Source of the DNA: Streptomyces hiroshimensis
GTDB taxonomy: Bacteria > Actinomycetota > Actinomycetes > Streptomycetales > Streptomycetaceae
Direction of reading: 5' to 3'
Assembly (NCBI RefSeq): GCF_014650335.1
Contig: NZ_BMUT01000007.1
Coordinates: 191,864-255,863, forward strand
DNA length: 64,000 nt
The number at the start of each line of letters is the position of its first letter. The stretch's first letter is position 1. Under the pieces are notes generated by a model, which was given only the letters and a program-made list of their open reading frames with translations, was not told where the DNA came from and did no database searches. A program made the position numbers and the translations under genes. Positions 21,613-30,007 of the stretch are shown here, piece by piece.

Positions 21613-24525
21613 TCAGACGGCCGCCCTGTCCCGCACGCCCGGGCGGGCTTCGGACCAGGCCCGCTCCGCGGGGTGTCCGGAGCCTGCCGAGCCGCTCTCC
21701 TGGAGCTCGGCGAAGTACTCCGCCAGGCCGGAACGGCCCGTCACCGCCAGCTTGCGGTAGACGCGGCTCAGGTGCAGCTCCACGGTGCGCTGCGTGACGA
21801 AGAGCTTCCCCGCGATCTCGCGGTTGGTGAACTTGGCGACCGCCATGAGCGCGACCCGGCGCTCGGTCGGGGTGAGGGCGTCGATGCCCATCTCGGTCGG
21901 CCGCCGGGGCCGGGCCCCGGCGACCAGCAGCTCCTGACGGGCCGTCTGGGCCAGCACGGCCGCCCCGCACTGCTCGGCCAGGGACTGCGCGCGCCGCAGG
22001 TGCTCGCGCGCCTCGCCGAGCCGGCTGGACTTGCGCATCAGGATGCCGAGGTCGGTGAGCACCCGCGCCAGGTCCAGCCGGGCGGAGGACTCCTCCAGGA
22101 CCTCGACGGCCTCCCGCAGCGCCCCCTCGCCGCCCAGGCCCTTGGCCAGCAGCCCGGCCGCCCGCAGGGCCCGGCCCGTGGCCCGGCGACCGCCCCACCG
22201 GCGGGCGCGGGCGAGCTCGTCGTCGACGAGGACGAGCGCGGCGTCGCGCTCGCCGAGCGCCGCGTGGACGAGGGCCGCCTCGGAACGCCAGGACAGCACC
22301 GCGGGGTTGAGCTGGCCGGCGGCGGCCAGCCGGCGGCCGCACTCCAGGAGGTCGGCCAGCCCCGCCCGCGGATGGCCGCAGGCCACGCGGAGCCGGCCGC
22401 GGTGGAAGAGCAGGGCCGCGAATCCGGCGCCCTCGGGCACGTGGCCGTCCAGGGCGAAGTCGCTCAGGGCCCGGTTGGCCTCGCGCAGCTCGCCGGTCTC
22501 CAGCAGCGAGGCGACGACCGCCGCCACCGCCTGGCCGGTGCGGCTCCAGTGCCCGGAGGGCGAGGCCCCGGCGGGCTCCAGGGCGCTGCGGGCGTCCTCC
22601 AGGCAGCCGGGTATGTCACCGGTGCGGTAGCGCACTTCGGCGCGCATGCTGTGGGCGATGGTGAGCAGGGTGCGCGAGCCCTCGGCCTGCGCGCGGTCCA
22701 GCAGCGCCCGGCACTCGGACAGGGCGAGGTCGAGCTCGTCGGCGCGGGCGAGCACCTGCAGGGGCACGGTGCGGGTCGCGATGCGCCAGTCGAGGCTGGT
22801 GTGCTCCTCCTGCAGCGCCTGCCGGGCCTGGTGGACGGCCCGGTCCCGCTCCTCGCCGCGGCGGGAGGAGCGCAGGGCGGCAAGGCTCAGCCGGGTGTGG
22901 CGCTCACCCGGGGTGGCGCCGGCCTCCAGCGGGAGCGGGTCGGCCACCCCCGCGCAGTCCGCGCCGGCGGCCGCGTCGGCGTCTGTGCCGGCGTCCGTGT
23001 TGACGGCGTTCAGCTCACGCAGCAGGCAGCGCTCGGCCCGCAGGACCTCCGCGGAGGGCTCCTCGGCGCTGCGGGCCTCCGCCACCCCTTCCAGGAGGAC
23101 GCGCTCGGCCTCCTCGGGGCGGCCCAGGAGCTGCAGGGCGTGGGCGATGCACAGCCGGATGTCGGCGCGCCCGGCGGTGTCGGGCTGGAGGTCGAGCGCG
23201 CGCCGCAGGTGTCCGACCGCCGCGGCCGGGTCGGCGGCCAGCTCGATCTCGCCGAGGGCGCGCAGCAGCTTGGCCCGGCACAGGCCCTCGCACTCCTCCA
23301 AGCCGCGCTGGAGATAGGCCCGGGCCCGGTCCGGGTCGCCGCGCTGGATCACCTCTCCGGCGGCCGTGCGCAGCACGGAGCAGGTCCAGTGCAGGCCGAG
23401 GGTGCTGCGGACGCGCAGGAGCTGGTCGGCGACGCGCTCGGCGGGGGCGCCCGATTCGTGCAGGAGCTGGGCGGCGCGGGCGTGCAGGGCGTCGCGGCGG
23501 CTGGGCGGGATACGGGCCAGGACCGCGGTGCGCAGGACCGGGCGGGCGAAGCCGACGACGGTGCCCTGCCCCGTGAGGGCGCCGGCGCGGACGAGGGCGT
23601 CGACGATGTCGGCCGCGCCCAGGGCGTCCAGCCCGAGCAGCCGGGCGATCATGGGGGTGGTGGGGGAGCCGTCGAGGACCGCGGTGGCCTGGAGCACCGC
23701 GGCGGCGCCGGGGTAGGCGCGGTCGTAGCGCGGCAGCAGGGTGTCGGCGACCTCCACCGGGGCGAGGTCCCCGATGCGGCGCGCGGCCTCGGCGTCGGGC
23801 CGCAGGCCGTGCAGGCGCATGACGCGGAAGAGGGCTTCGAGGAGGTAGGGGCTGCCGCCGGTGGCCGCGTGGCACGCGGCGACGAAGCGGGGGTCTGGCG
23901 CGCCGTCGGCGGCGTCCGGGACGGTGAAGGTGTCGGCGGCGATCCGGGCGGTGTCCTCGGCGGTGAGGTCCCTTAACAGGACCCGGTGGCGGAACGAGGA
24001 GAGCACCTCGGCCAGCACCGGGTCGCCGGGGGTCTCGCCGAGGGCGACGGTGGCGACGAGGGCCACAGGGGTGTTCTCCAGGCGGGCCATCAGATAGCCG
24101 AGGCAGCGCAGGGATGCGGCGTCGGCCCACTGGAGGTCGTCGATGGCCAGCATCAGCGGGGTGCCGGTGGACAGCAGCCGGGCGAGCGGGTGGACCGGGC
24201 GGGGGCCGGGCGCGGCGTGCGGGGCGTAGGGGGCCGGGCAGTTCAGGTGGGTCTCCCACGGGACGGCGGCCCGGCCGCCGGGGCCGTCCCCTCCCGCGCC
24301 GGCGTCTTCCAGGATGCTGCGGGCCCCGGCCATGAGCTGCTGGGCGATGCTGTACTCGACGTCCTGCTCGGAGGCGCGGGCGCGTGCGGAGAGCAGGTGG
24401 AGGCCGTGTTCGCCGGCCTGGTCCATGGCCTGGCGCAGGAGTCTGGTGCGCCCCATGCCGGCCGTGCCTTCGATGAGGATGCTCTGGCCCCGGCCGTCGC
24501 CGGCGGCTTTCAGGATGTCGTGCAC
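21613..24525 (-). CDS. LAL-type LuxR-family activator 2 (TTA codon, altered P-loop)
   Basis: About 970 residues with an N-terminal ATPase-like domain, helical middle and C-terminal LuxR helix-turn-helix (LTPTERRVALMAVAKFTNRE, IAGKLFVTQRTVELHLSRVY). The Walker A reads EGTAGMGRT, with Arg in place of the essential Lys; Walker B (LMLAIDDLQW) is normal. A TTA leucine codon sits at 23974-23976 (VLLRDL), so translation should need the bldA tRNA. Start GTG 24525 is chosen for the GGGGAGGG seven bases before it; a GTG at 24576 would add 17 residues. It faces the GTP cyclohydrolase gene tail to tail. Probably a pathway-level activator tied to development. Confidence 0.88.
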   Translation of the reverse strand: MHDILKAAGDGRGQSILIEGTAGMGRTRLLRQAMDQAGEHGLHLLSARARASEQDVEYSIAQQLMAGARSILEDAGAGGDGPGGRAAVPWETHLNCPAPYAPHAAPGPRPVHPLARLLSTGTPLMLAIDDLQWADAASLRCLGYLMARLENTPVALVATVALGETPGDPVLAEVLSSFRHRVLLRDLTAEDTARIAADTFTVPDAADGAPDPRFVAACHAATGGSPYLLEALFRVMRLHGLRPDAEAARRIGDLAPVEVADTLLPRYDRAYPGAAAVLQATAVLDGSPTTPMIARLLGLDALGAADIVDALVRAGALTGQGTVVGFARPVLRTAVLARIPPSRRDALHARAAQLLHESGAPAERVADQLLRVRSTLGLHWTCSVLRTAAGEVIQRGDPDRARAYLQRGLEECEGLCRAKLLRALGEIELAADPAAAVGHLRRALDLQPDTAGRADIRLCIAHALQLLGRPEEAERVLLEGVAEARSAEEPSAEVLRAERCLLRELNAVNTDAGTDADAAAGADCAGVADPLPLEAGATPGERHTRLSLAALRSSRRGEERDRAVHQARQALQEEHTSLDWRIATRTVPLQVLARADELDLALSECRALLDRAQAEGSRTLLTIAHSMRAEVRYRTGDIPGCLEDARSALEPAGASPSGHWSRTGQAVAAVVASLLETGELREANRALSDFALDGHVPEGAGFAALLFHRGRLRVACGHPRAGLADLLECGRRLAAAGQLNPAVLSWRSEAALVHAALGERDAALVLVDDELARARRWGGRRATGRALRAAGLLAKGLGGEGALREAVEVLEESSARLDLARVLTDLGILMRKSSRLGEAREHLRRAQSLAEQCGAAVLAQTARQELLVAGARPRRPTEMGIDALTPTERRVALMAVAKFTNREIAGKLFVTQRTVELHLSRVYRKLAVTGRSGLAEYFAELQESGSAGSGHPAERAWSEARPGVRDRAAV

Positions 24526-24576
24526 GCGCGTGCCCTCCCCGTAAGGCGGCGGGGCCGTCCCGGAGCCGCATGCCAC

Positions 24577-24776
24577 TCCCCCGGGTCCCCCGTGTGACGG
24601 CCCGGTCTTTGCTGCCGTGACGCCGTGGGTAGTGATGTGTCTCAGGAGGCCGGACCGTGAAGTCGAAGACGTTAACTCGTATGAACAAGCGGACCAATAG
24701 TTGGTTCACCGTAGCTTATGGCGATACAAGAAGGGACCCTAACTTGAGAGTTGGGGCATTTCAACCGCATGACAGA
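24577..24776 (-). promoter_or_regulatory. AT-rich upstream region of LAL activator 2
   Basis: This 200-bp stretch has the lowest GC content of the gaps and holds no gene. It includes the perfect palindrome ACCAA-TAG-TTGGT (24693-24705), flanked by GTTAAC (24671-24676), and a smaller AACT/AGTT repeat near 24740. It should contain the promoter of the LAL gene; I could not assign -35/-10 boxes with confidence. Confidence 0.45.
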
Positions 24777-24812
24777 GCCGCGGGTGCCGCGCGGTAACGC
24801 GGCACCCGCGGC
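24777..24812. terminator. Strong hairpin terminator
   Basis: Perfect 15-bp arms, GCCGCGGGTGCCGCG (24777-24791) and its complement (24798-24812), with a CGGTAA loop, 68 bp after the stop of the minus-strand XRE gene. It ends that transcript and insulates the LAL promoter. Confidence 0.9.
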
Positions 24813-24879
24813 CCGGCGGAGCATCACACTTACGGAAGGGCGGGGCCACCGCGGAAGCCTCCGCGGGACCCGGCGGGCG

Positions 24880-25341
24880 CTAGGCGCGCCTCGTGCCCTG
24901 CTCCAGCTCCCGGAGCTGGCGGATCATGTCGGCGGCCATCCGCTTCCCCTCCGGGGAGAGCGCCGCGAGGTCACCGCGCAGATAGACCGCGCTCACCCCG
25001 GCATCGGCCATGGCCTGGTCCAGCTCACGGCCGGCCAGGACCTCCTCGTCGATCATCCGCCGGGCCACGTCGTCCTCGGTGAAGTAGGAGACGGGCACGT
25101 CGAAGTACGCGGCCAGCGCGCGCAGGTGCCGCAGCGTCGGATTCGTGCGCTCCCCGCGGTGCAGCTGCCACAGATACACGCTGGAGAAGGTCTCGCCGGA
25201 CTGGGCGGCGATCTCCGCCGCCAGCTTCTTGTAGGACGGCTTGCCGTTCTCGCTGGGCCCGGCACGCATCGTGAGCAGGTGATCGAGCTTCTGCGCCACC
25301 GTCAGCCGGCGCCGGTCCGGACCGTCCCTCTCTTCACTCAT
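24880..25341 (-). CDS. XRE-family DNA-binding regulator
   Basis: A 153-residue protein with an N-terminal helix-turn-helix of the Cro/C1 type (about residues 25-85: KKLAAEIAAQSGETFSSVYL, WQLHRGERTNPTLRHLRALA) followed by VSYFTEDD, the typical XRE-to-linker junction in actinobacteria, and a helical C-terminus. It resembles the small ESX/nucleoid-type 'helix-turn-helix transcriptional regulator' proteins common in streptomycetes. Downstream is a strong terminator; upstream is a DUF5954-like gene on the same strand 32 bp away, possibly co-transcribed. Target unknown. Confidence 0.82.
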   Translation of the reverse strand: MSEERDGPDRRRLTVAQKLDHLLTMRAGPSENGKPSYKKLAAEIAAQSGETFSSVYLWQLHRGERTNPTLRHLRALAAYFDVPVSYFTEDDVARRMIDEEVLAGRELDQAMADAGVSAVYLRGDLAALSPEGKRMAADMIRQLRELEQGTRRA

Positions 25342-25373
25342 CGTCTGCCAACCCCCCTCTGCACGGCACCAGT

Positions 25374-26534
25374 TTAGGCACGACGGGCCTGGTCGTGCGC
25401 CCCCGGGGCCTGTCCCCGGCCGCCCCCTCCCGCTTCGTCGAGCCGCCGCCTGCGCTCCTGTTCCTTGCGGGCGAGCGCCATCATCTCCTTCACCTCTTCG
25501 GAGGGCTCGAAGTCCTCGTCGTCCTCGTCGTCGTGGACCAGCCCCTGCTCGCGCAGCTGCCGGTCGTGCACCTTGACGGGCGGCTGGGGGTCGTGGTCGG
25601 AAGGGCGCGGCCCCTCCGGGCCGTCCGGCCCGATGCGCACCAGGCGCTCGATGCGCACCACGCGGAAGCGCCGGCCGGCCACCTCGGCCTCCGGGCCGCA
25701 CTCGGCGTCGAGCCGGTCGGCCGCCCGGGCGTACTCCTCGCGCTCCTTCTCGTCCAGCCGCCGCAGCACCGGGGCCATGACGCGCAGGTCCATCGTGAGG
25801 GCGTCGCGCGCGGCCTGGGGCGTGGGGCAGCCGGTGGTCACGGGCTCCCACCGCCCGCCGGACCGCTCCGCGATCATGTAGGCGGCGGGCAGCAGCACGC
25901 CGCCCGGGTGCGTGGCCGTGGCCCGCAGGGAGTCGGCCCGTACGTCAGGAGGTGCGGTGCCGGGTCCCTGGACCAGCGACAGCAGCTCGGCCTTGAGGAT
26001 GCCCTCGGACATGCCGGTGGCCGTGAGGGTGTCGAGGATCATGCCCTCGACGGGGTCGGGCACCTCGTGGGACCGGCCGGGACCGGCGGGGTCGGGGTCG
26101 CAGGGGCGCGGGGGCTCGGGCCCGTCGGGACCCGTCCGGATGAACTGCTCCGCGCGCACCACCCGGTGGCGGCCGCCGCGCACCGTCATCTCGTCGAGGA
26201 CCTCCCAGTCCAGCCGTTCGGCGGCCGCGCCGTACTCCTGCGCCGCGGTGCCGTCGCCGGACTCCTCGGCGTCGCGGGCGGCCCGGCGGAAGAGGGCGGC
26301 CATGGTGTCCCGGGAGTCCTGGGGCGCGCGGTCGCCGATGTGGGTCAGCACCTGCCAGCCGCCCTCCTCGCGCTCGCGCACGACGCCGAAGACCGGCCCG
26401 CCGCCCCCGAGGATCTCGGGGTACGCCTCGCGTGCCCGCCACGCCTCCTCGTCCGCCAGGGCGGCGACCGGGGCATCGGGCGCAGCCATCCTGATCTGCC
26501 GGTACCCCGGCACTCGCTCGCTGTGATCGGACAT
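25374..26534 (-). CDS. DUF5954-like protein with two internal repeats
   Basis: A 386-residue soluble protein of unknown function, which I recognise loosely as a DUF5954-type streptomycete protein. It has two copies of one unit: about 65-165 (WQVLTHIGD ... RHRVVRAEQFIRTGPDGPEP) and about 225-335 (WEPVTTGCP ... RFRVVRIERLVRIGPDGPEG), each ending in the same RTGPDGPE/RIGPDGPE signature. An acidic stretch (VHDDEDDEDFEPSEE) and a basic coiled-coil-like tail (ARKEQERRRRLDE) follow. ATG 26534 is chosen because similarity between the halves starts after it; the frame stays open to 26633. No motif suggests a catalytic role. Confidence 0.65.
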   Translation of the reverse strand: MSDHSERVPGYRQIRMAAPDAPVAALADEEAWRAREAYPEILGGGGPVFGVVREREEGGWQVLTHIGDRAPQDSRDTMAALFRRAARDAEESGDGTAAQEYGAAAERLDWEVLDEMTVRGGRHRVVRAEQFIRTGPDGPEPPRPCDPDPAGPGRSHEVPDPVEGMILDTLTATGMSEGILKAELLSLVQGPGTAPPDVRADSLRATATHPGGVLLPAAYMIAERSGGRWEPVTTGCPTPQAARDALTMDLRVMAPVLRRLDEKEREEYARAADRLDAECGPEAEVAGRRFRVVRIERLVRIGPDGPEGPRPSDHDPQPPVKVHDRQLREQGLVHDDEDDEDFEPSEEVKEMMALARKEQERRRRLDEAGGGGRGQAPGAHDQARRA

Positions 26535-26664
26535 GTACTCAGCATGTCGCGCAGGGCCGCCCCCGCGCAGGAAAACGCTCTTCCCCCCGCGTGCTTTCCG
26601 GGTACCGCCATCCGGGTACTGGGCACGCGCCATCCCGGTACCAGGGCCGGCAGCAGGGAGCCGC

Positions 26665-27330
26665 TCACCTGCTCCCGTCGTCCAGCAGCCGGGCCGCCAC
26701 GCCGAGGTCGGCGATCAGGCCCGCGTACGCGCCGGCGCGGGCCGCCGCGTCCGCGCGCAGGACGGCCGAGGGGTGGATGGTCGCCACGAGCGTGCCCCCG
26801 GCCTCCCCGTCCCCGTCCGGCGGCAGCACGAGGGGGACGCCGCGCTGCTGTGTCACCCGGAACGACGAGCCGAGCAGGGACTTGCCCGCCGTCGCGCCGA
26901 GGGCGACGACCACCTCCGGGCCGATCAGCCGCAGTTCGGAGGCGAGCCAGGGGCGGCAGGCGCTGATCTCGTGCAGGGTGGGCGCCTTGTGGATGCGGCG
27001 TTTGCCCCGCTCCTGCCGCTCGAACTTGAAGTGCTTGACGGCGTTGGTGACGTACGCCTCCGCCGGGTCGATGCCGGCCTCCGCGAGCGCCCGGGTCAGC
27101 ACGCCTCCGGCCGGTCCGACGAAGGGCTCGCCCTTGCGGTCCTCCTGGTCGCCCGGCTGCTCGCCGACGAGCACCACCCGGGCGGAGGCCTCGCCGGAGC
27201 CGAAGACCGTCCGGGTGGCCTCGCGGAACAGCGGGCAGCCCCGGCACCCGGCCGCGGCGTCCCGCAGGCCCTGCAGGTCCGCGCCGACGGGTACGAAGGG
27301 CCCCGCGTCGTAGTCCTCCGGACCGGGCAT
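26665..27330 (-). CDS. udgX: UdgX-type uracil-DNA glycosylase
   Basis: A 221-residue uracil-DNA glycosylase superfamily protein. VLVGEQPGDQEDRKGEPFVG is motif A, GKRRIHKAPT carries the KRRIH insert that defines UdgX, whose His links covalently to the abasic site after uracil removal, and VATIHPSAVLR is motif B. CRGC near the N-terminus and a later SACRPW cysteine are consistent with the family's iron-sulfur cluster. It protects the genome from uracil and tightly captures the site. The ATG overlaps the stop of the DJ-1/PfpI gene upstream, so the two are coupled. Confidence 0.9.
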   Translation of the reverse strand: MPGPEDYDAGPFVPVGADLQGLRDAAAGCRGCPLFREATRTVFGSGEASARVVLVGEQPGDQEDRKGEPFVGPAGGVLTRALAEAGIDPAEAYVTNAVKHFKFERQERGKRRIHKAPTLHEISACRPWLASELRLIGPEVVVALGATAGKSLLGSSFRVTQQRGVPLVLPPDGDGEAGGTLVATIHPSAVLRADAAARAGAYAGLIADLGVAARLLDDGSR

Positions 27331-27881
27331 CAGTCGCCCGACACCTTGCCGAACTCGGTCATGAAGGCCGCGCAGAACGCCTTGAGGTCGGCCGGCTTGC
27401 GGCTGGTGATCAGGGCGCCGGGGGCGCAGGTGCAGACCTTGACCTCCTCGTCCACCCAGGTGCCGCCCGCGTTGCGGATGTCGGTGCGCAGGCTGGGCCA
27501 GGACGTGAGGGTGCGGCCGCGCACGACACCGGCCTCGATCAGGGTCCACGGAGCGTGGCAGATCGCCGCGACCGGCTTGCCCGCGTCGAAGAAGTCCTTG
27601 ACGAAGGAGACGGCCCGCTCGTCCATCCGCAGGAAGTCGGGGTTGGCGACGCCGCCGGGCAGCACGAGTCCGTCGAAGTCCCCGGCCCGCGCCGTGGTCA
27701 CGTCCTCGTCGACGGCGAAGGTGTCGGCCTTGTCGAGGTGGTGGTAGGCCTGGATGCGGCCGGGCTTCGTCGACACCAGCCGCGGCGCGCCGGAGGCCTC
27801 CAGCACGGCCCGCCAGGGTTCCGTCAGCTCGACCTGCTCGACGCCCTCGGGTGCCGCCAGGAATGCGATCCGCATGGTCAT
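27330..27881 (-). CDS. DJ-1/PfpI family protein (type 1 GATase-like)
   Basis: A 183-residue single-domain protein of the DJ-1/PfpI/YhbO group. The nucleophile elbow is AICHAPW, with the reactive Cys followed by His, and DFDGLVLPGGVANPDFLR is the upstream loop bearing the family's acidic partner region. Members act as deglycases/chaperones or stress-linked cysteine hydrolases. GGAAGGA seven bases before the ATG. It overlaps the UdgX gene by four bases, which suggests a shared stress or genome-protection role. Confidence 0.88.
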   Translation of the reverse strand: MTMRIAFLAAPEGVEQVELTEPWRAVLEASGAPRLVSTKPGRIQAYHHLDKADTFAVDEDVTTARAGDFDGLVLPGGVANPDFLRMDERAVSFVKDFFDAGKPVAAICHAPWTLIEAGVVRGRTLTSWPSLRTDIRNAGGTWVDEEVKVCTCAPGALITSRKPADLKAFCAAFMTEFGKVSGD

Positions 27882-27932
27882 GAAGCGTCCTTCCGTCGGT
27901 CTTCCGTCGATCCGGTCCGCCGGCCGGGTCCG

Positions 27933-28889
27933 TCAGTCCGGCAGCTGCGGCAGCACCTTGCTGCGGTAGAAGTCGAAGAAGCCGCGCTGGTCGGGCCCGA
28001 TCTGGTTGACGAAGACGGTGTCGAACCCGGCGTCGGCGTACGCGACGAGCGCGGCCAGGTGCGCGTCCACGTCGTCCCCGCAGGTCACCGCGTCGGCGAC
28101 GCGCTCCACCGGAACCAGCTCACTCACCTGTTCGAAGTGCCGGGGCGTCGGCAGGATCTGGGGCAGCTCTCCGGGGAGCTGTTCGGTGGCCCACAGGCGG
28201 TGCGCGGTGCGCTCGGCCTCCTCGCGGTCGGTGGCCCAGCACACCTTCAGCCCGCCGTGCACGGGCTTGGTGCCGCCCCCGCTGCGCCGGAAGCGGTCGA
28301 CCGCCTCCGCGTCGGGGGCCATCGTGATGAAGCCGTCGCCGATGCGCCCGGCCAGCTCGGTCGCGGTCGGCCCGAACGCCGAGACGTCGATGGGCACGGG
28401 TTCGTCCGGCACGGTGTACAGCCGGGCGTTCTCCACGGTGTAGTGCTTGCCGTGGTGGCTGACCTCGCCGCCCTCGAAGAGGAGCCGCATCACCTGGACG
28501 GCCTCCTGCAGCATCTCCAGCCGGACCGCCGCCTGCGGCCAGGCGCCGCCGAGGATGTGCTCGTTGAGCGCCTCCCCGCTGCCCACGCCGAGCCGGAAGC
28601 CGCCGCCGAGCTGGACGGCGGCCGTGGCCGCCGCCTGGGCCGTGACGGCCGGGTGCAGCCGCATGATCGGGCAGGTGACGGCCGTCCGGACGGGCAGGGA
28701 GGTGGCCTGCGAGAGCGCACCGATCACCGACCAGACGAAGGGGCTCTGGCCCTGTTCCCCGTTCCACGGGTGGAAGTGGTCGGAGATCCACAGGGAGGTG
28801 AAGCCCGCCTGCTCGGCCATGCGCGCCTGTTCGACCAGGTCGGCGGGGCCGTGTTCCTCGGTGGACAGGAAGTAGCCGTATTCCGTCAT
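27933..28889 (-). CDS. LLM-class F420-dependent oxidoreductase
   Basis: A 318-residue luciferase-like monooxygenase fold protein of the F420-dependent subgroup related to glucose-6-phosphate dehydrogenase Fgd: LWISDHFHPWNGEQGQSPFV, RLGVGSGEALNEH and GDGFITMAPD are hallmark segments. It should use coenzyme F420 in the cytoplasm for a hydride transfer; the substrate is unknown. ATG with GGAGGA upstream. It follows the SDR gene by 74 bp on the same strand. Confidence 0.88.
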   Translation of the reverse strand: MTEYGYFLSTEEHGPADLVEQARMAEQAGFTSLWISDHFHPWNGEQGQSPFVWSVIGALSQATSLPVRTAVTCPIMRLHPAVTAQAAATAAVQLGGGFRLGVGSGEALNEHILGGAWPQAAVRLEMLQEAVQVMRLLFEGGEVSHHGKHYTVENARLYTVPDEPVPIDVSAFGPTATELAGRIGDGFITMAPDAEAVDRFRRSGGGTKPVHGGLKVCWATDREEAERTAHRLWATEQLPGELPQILPTPRHFEQVSELVPVERVADAVTCGDDVDAHLAALVAYADAGFDTVFVNQIGPDQRGFFDFYRSKVLPQLPD

Positions 28890-28963
28890 CGGGGGTGTCC
28901 TCCTGGAGGGCGGGGCTTCGGACCCTGGGTAACCACAACGGGAGACGGGGAAACCCCCGTGGC

Positions 28964-29971
28964 TCAGTCCCGGCGCCGCCGCAGGACCGTCCGGACGGCG
29001 GCGGCCGTGCCGAGCAGCGCCGCGGCCGGGAGCAGGAGGGGGTGCCGGGCGAGGGCCGCCTGCGGGGAGCCCGCGTGGGACTCCGCGTCGAAGGCGCCGT
29101 GCGCGCCGTAGTCGCCCCCGCCGGTGTCGTCCACCGGCTCCCACAGGTTGTGCGGCCGGTCCGCCCGCACCTGCTCGTCGGTCTGCTGCGCGTCGATGCC
29201 GGTACGGGCCAGGTAGCGGTCCAGGAGGCCGGGGGCCGCCTTGTCGGCGAGGATCGTCGCGACGGTGGAGGCGCCGACGTAGTACTGCTTGCGCCGCGGG
29301 TGCGCGGCCGCGTGGACGACGGCGCGGGCGGCGACCTCGGGCTGGTAGACGGGCGCCACGGGCCGGGGGTGGTTGGGCAGCCGGGACAGCACCCAGGAGA
29401 ACTGGGGCGTGTTGACCGCGGGCATCTGCACGACCGTCACGCGCACGTTGCTGTGCCGGGCGAGCAGCTCGGTCCGTACGGCCGAGGTGAAGCCGTTGAC
29501 GGCGTGCTTGGCGCCGCAGTAGGCGGACTGCAGGGGCACGGAGCGGTAACCGAGCGCCGAGCCGACCTGGACGACGGTGCCCGCGTCGCGCGGCAGCATC
29601 CGGCGCAGCGCGGCCCGCGTGCCGTGGACGCAGCCGAGGTAGGTGACGGCGGTGACGCGCTCGTACTCCTCCGGCTCGATGCGAGTGAACGGGGCGAAGA
29701 CGGAGACGAAGGCCGCGTTGACCCACACCTCGATCGGGCCGAACGCGTCCTCCACCGCGGCCGCCGCGGCCTCCACCTGGGCGTGGTCGGCCACGTCGGT
29801 GGGCAGCACCAGGGCCTTCCCGCCCAGCTCGGCGACCTCGGCCGCGGCGGCCGCCAGCCCGCCCTCGCCCCGGGCCAGCAGGGCCACCCGTGCGCCCCTG
29901 CGCGCGAACATACGGGCCGTCGCGCGGCCGATCCCGGCGCTGGCGCCGGTGATGACGACGGTCTGGCTCAT
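28964..29971 (-). CDS. Short-chain dehydrogenase/reductase with C-terminal membrane segment
   Basis: A 335-residue SDR. TGASAGIG (residues 9-16) binds the nucleotide, NAAF the structural element, and a Ser with YCGAK provides the catalytic triad. It is longer than the classical 250 residues: after the Rossmann domain comes a QYYVGASTVATILADKAAPG extension and a terminal hydrophobic stretch (HPLLLPAAALLGTAAAVRTV) followed by RRRR, probably a membrane anchor. This long form is common in actinobacteria. AAAGGAG precedes the ATG. It is separated by 36 bp from the enolase-family gene and may belong to that operon's end. Confidence 0.87.
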   Translation of the reverse strand: MSQTVVITGASAGIGRATARMFARRGARVALLARGEGGLAAAAAEVAELGGKALVLPTDVADHAQVEAAAAAVEDAFGPIEVWVNAAFVSVFAPFTRIEPEEYERVTAVTYLGCVHGTRAALRRMLPRDAGTVVQVGSALGYRSVPLQSAYCGAKHAVNGFTSAVRTELLARHSNVRVTVVQMPAVNTPQFSWVLSRLPNHPRPVAPVYQPEVAARAVVHAAAHPRRKQYYVGASTVATILADKAAPGLLDRYLARTGIDAQQTDEQVRADRPHNLWEPVDDTGGGDYGAHGAFDAESHAGSPQAALARHPLLLPAAALLGTAAAVRTVLRRRRD

Positions 29972-30007
29972 GGGGCTCCTTTCCCTCGAACGGGCGGTCA
30001 CCGGAGG

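Noticed and set aside
26567..26664. Repeated GGTACC/CCGGGTAC elements between the UdgX and DUF5954-like genes
   Set aside because: They could form weak hairpins, but spacing and arms are irregular, so I do not call a terminator or operator.
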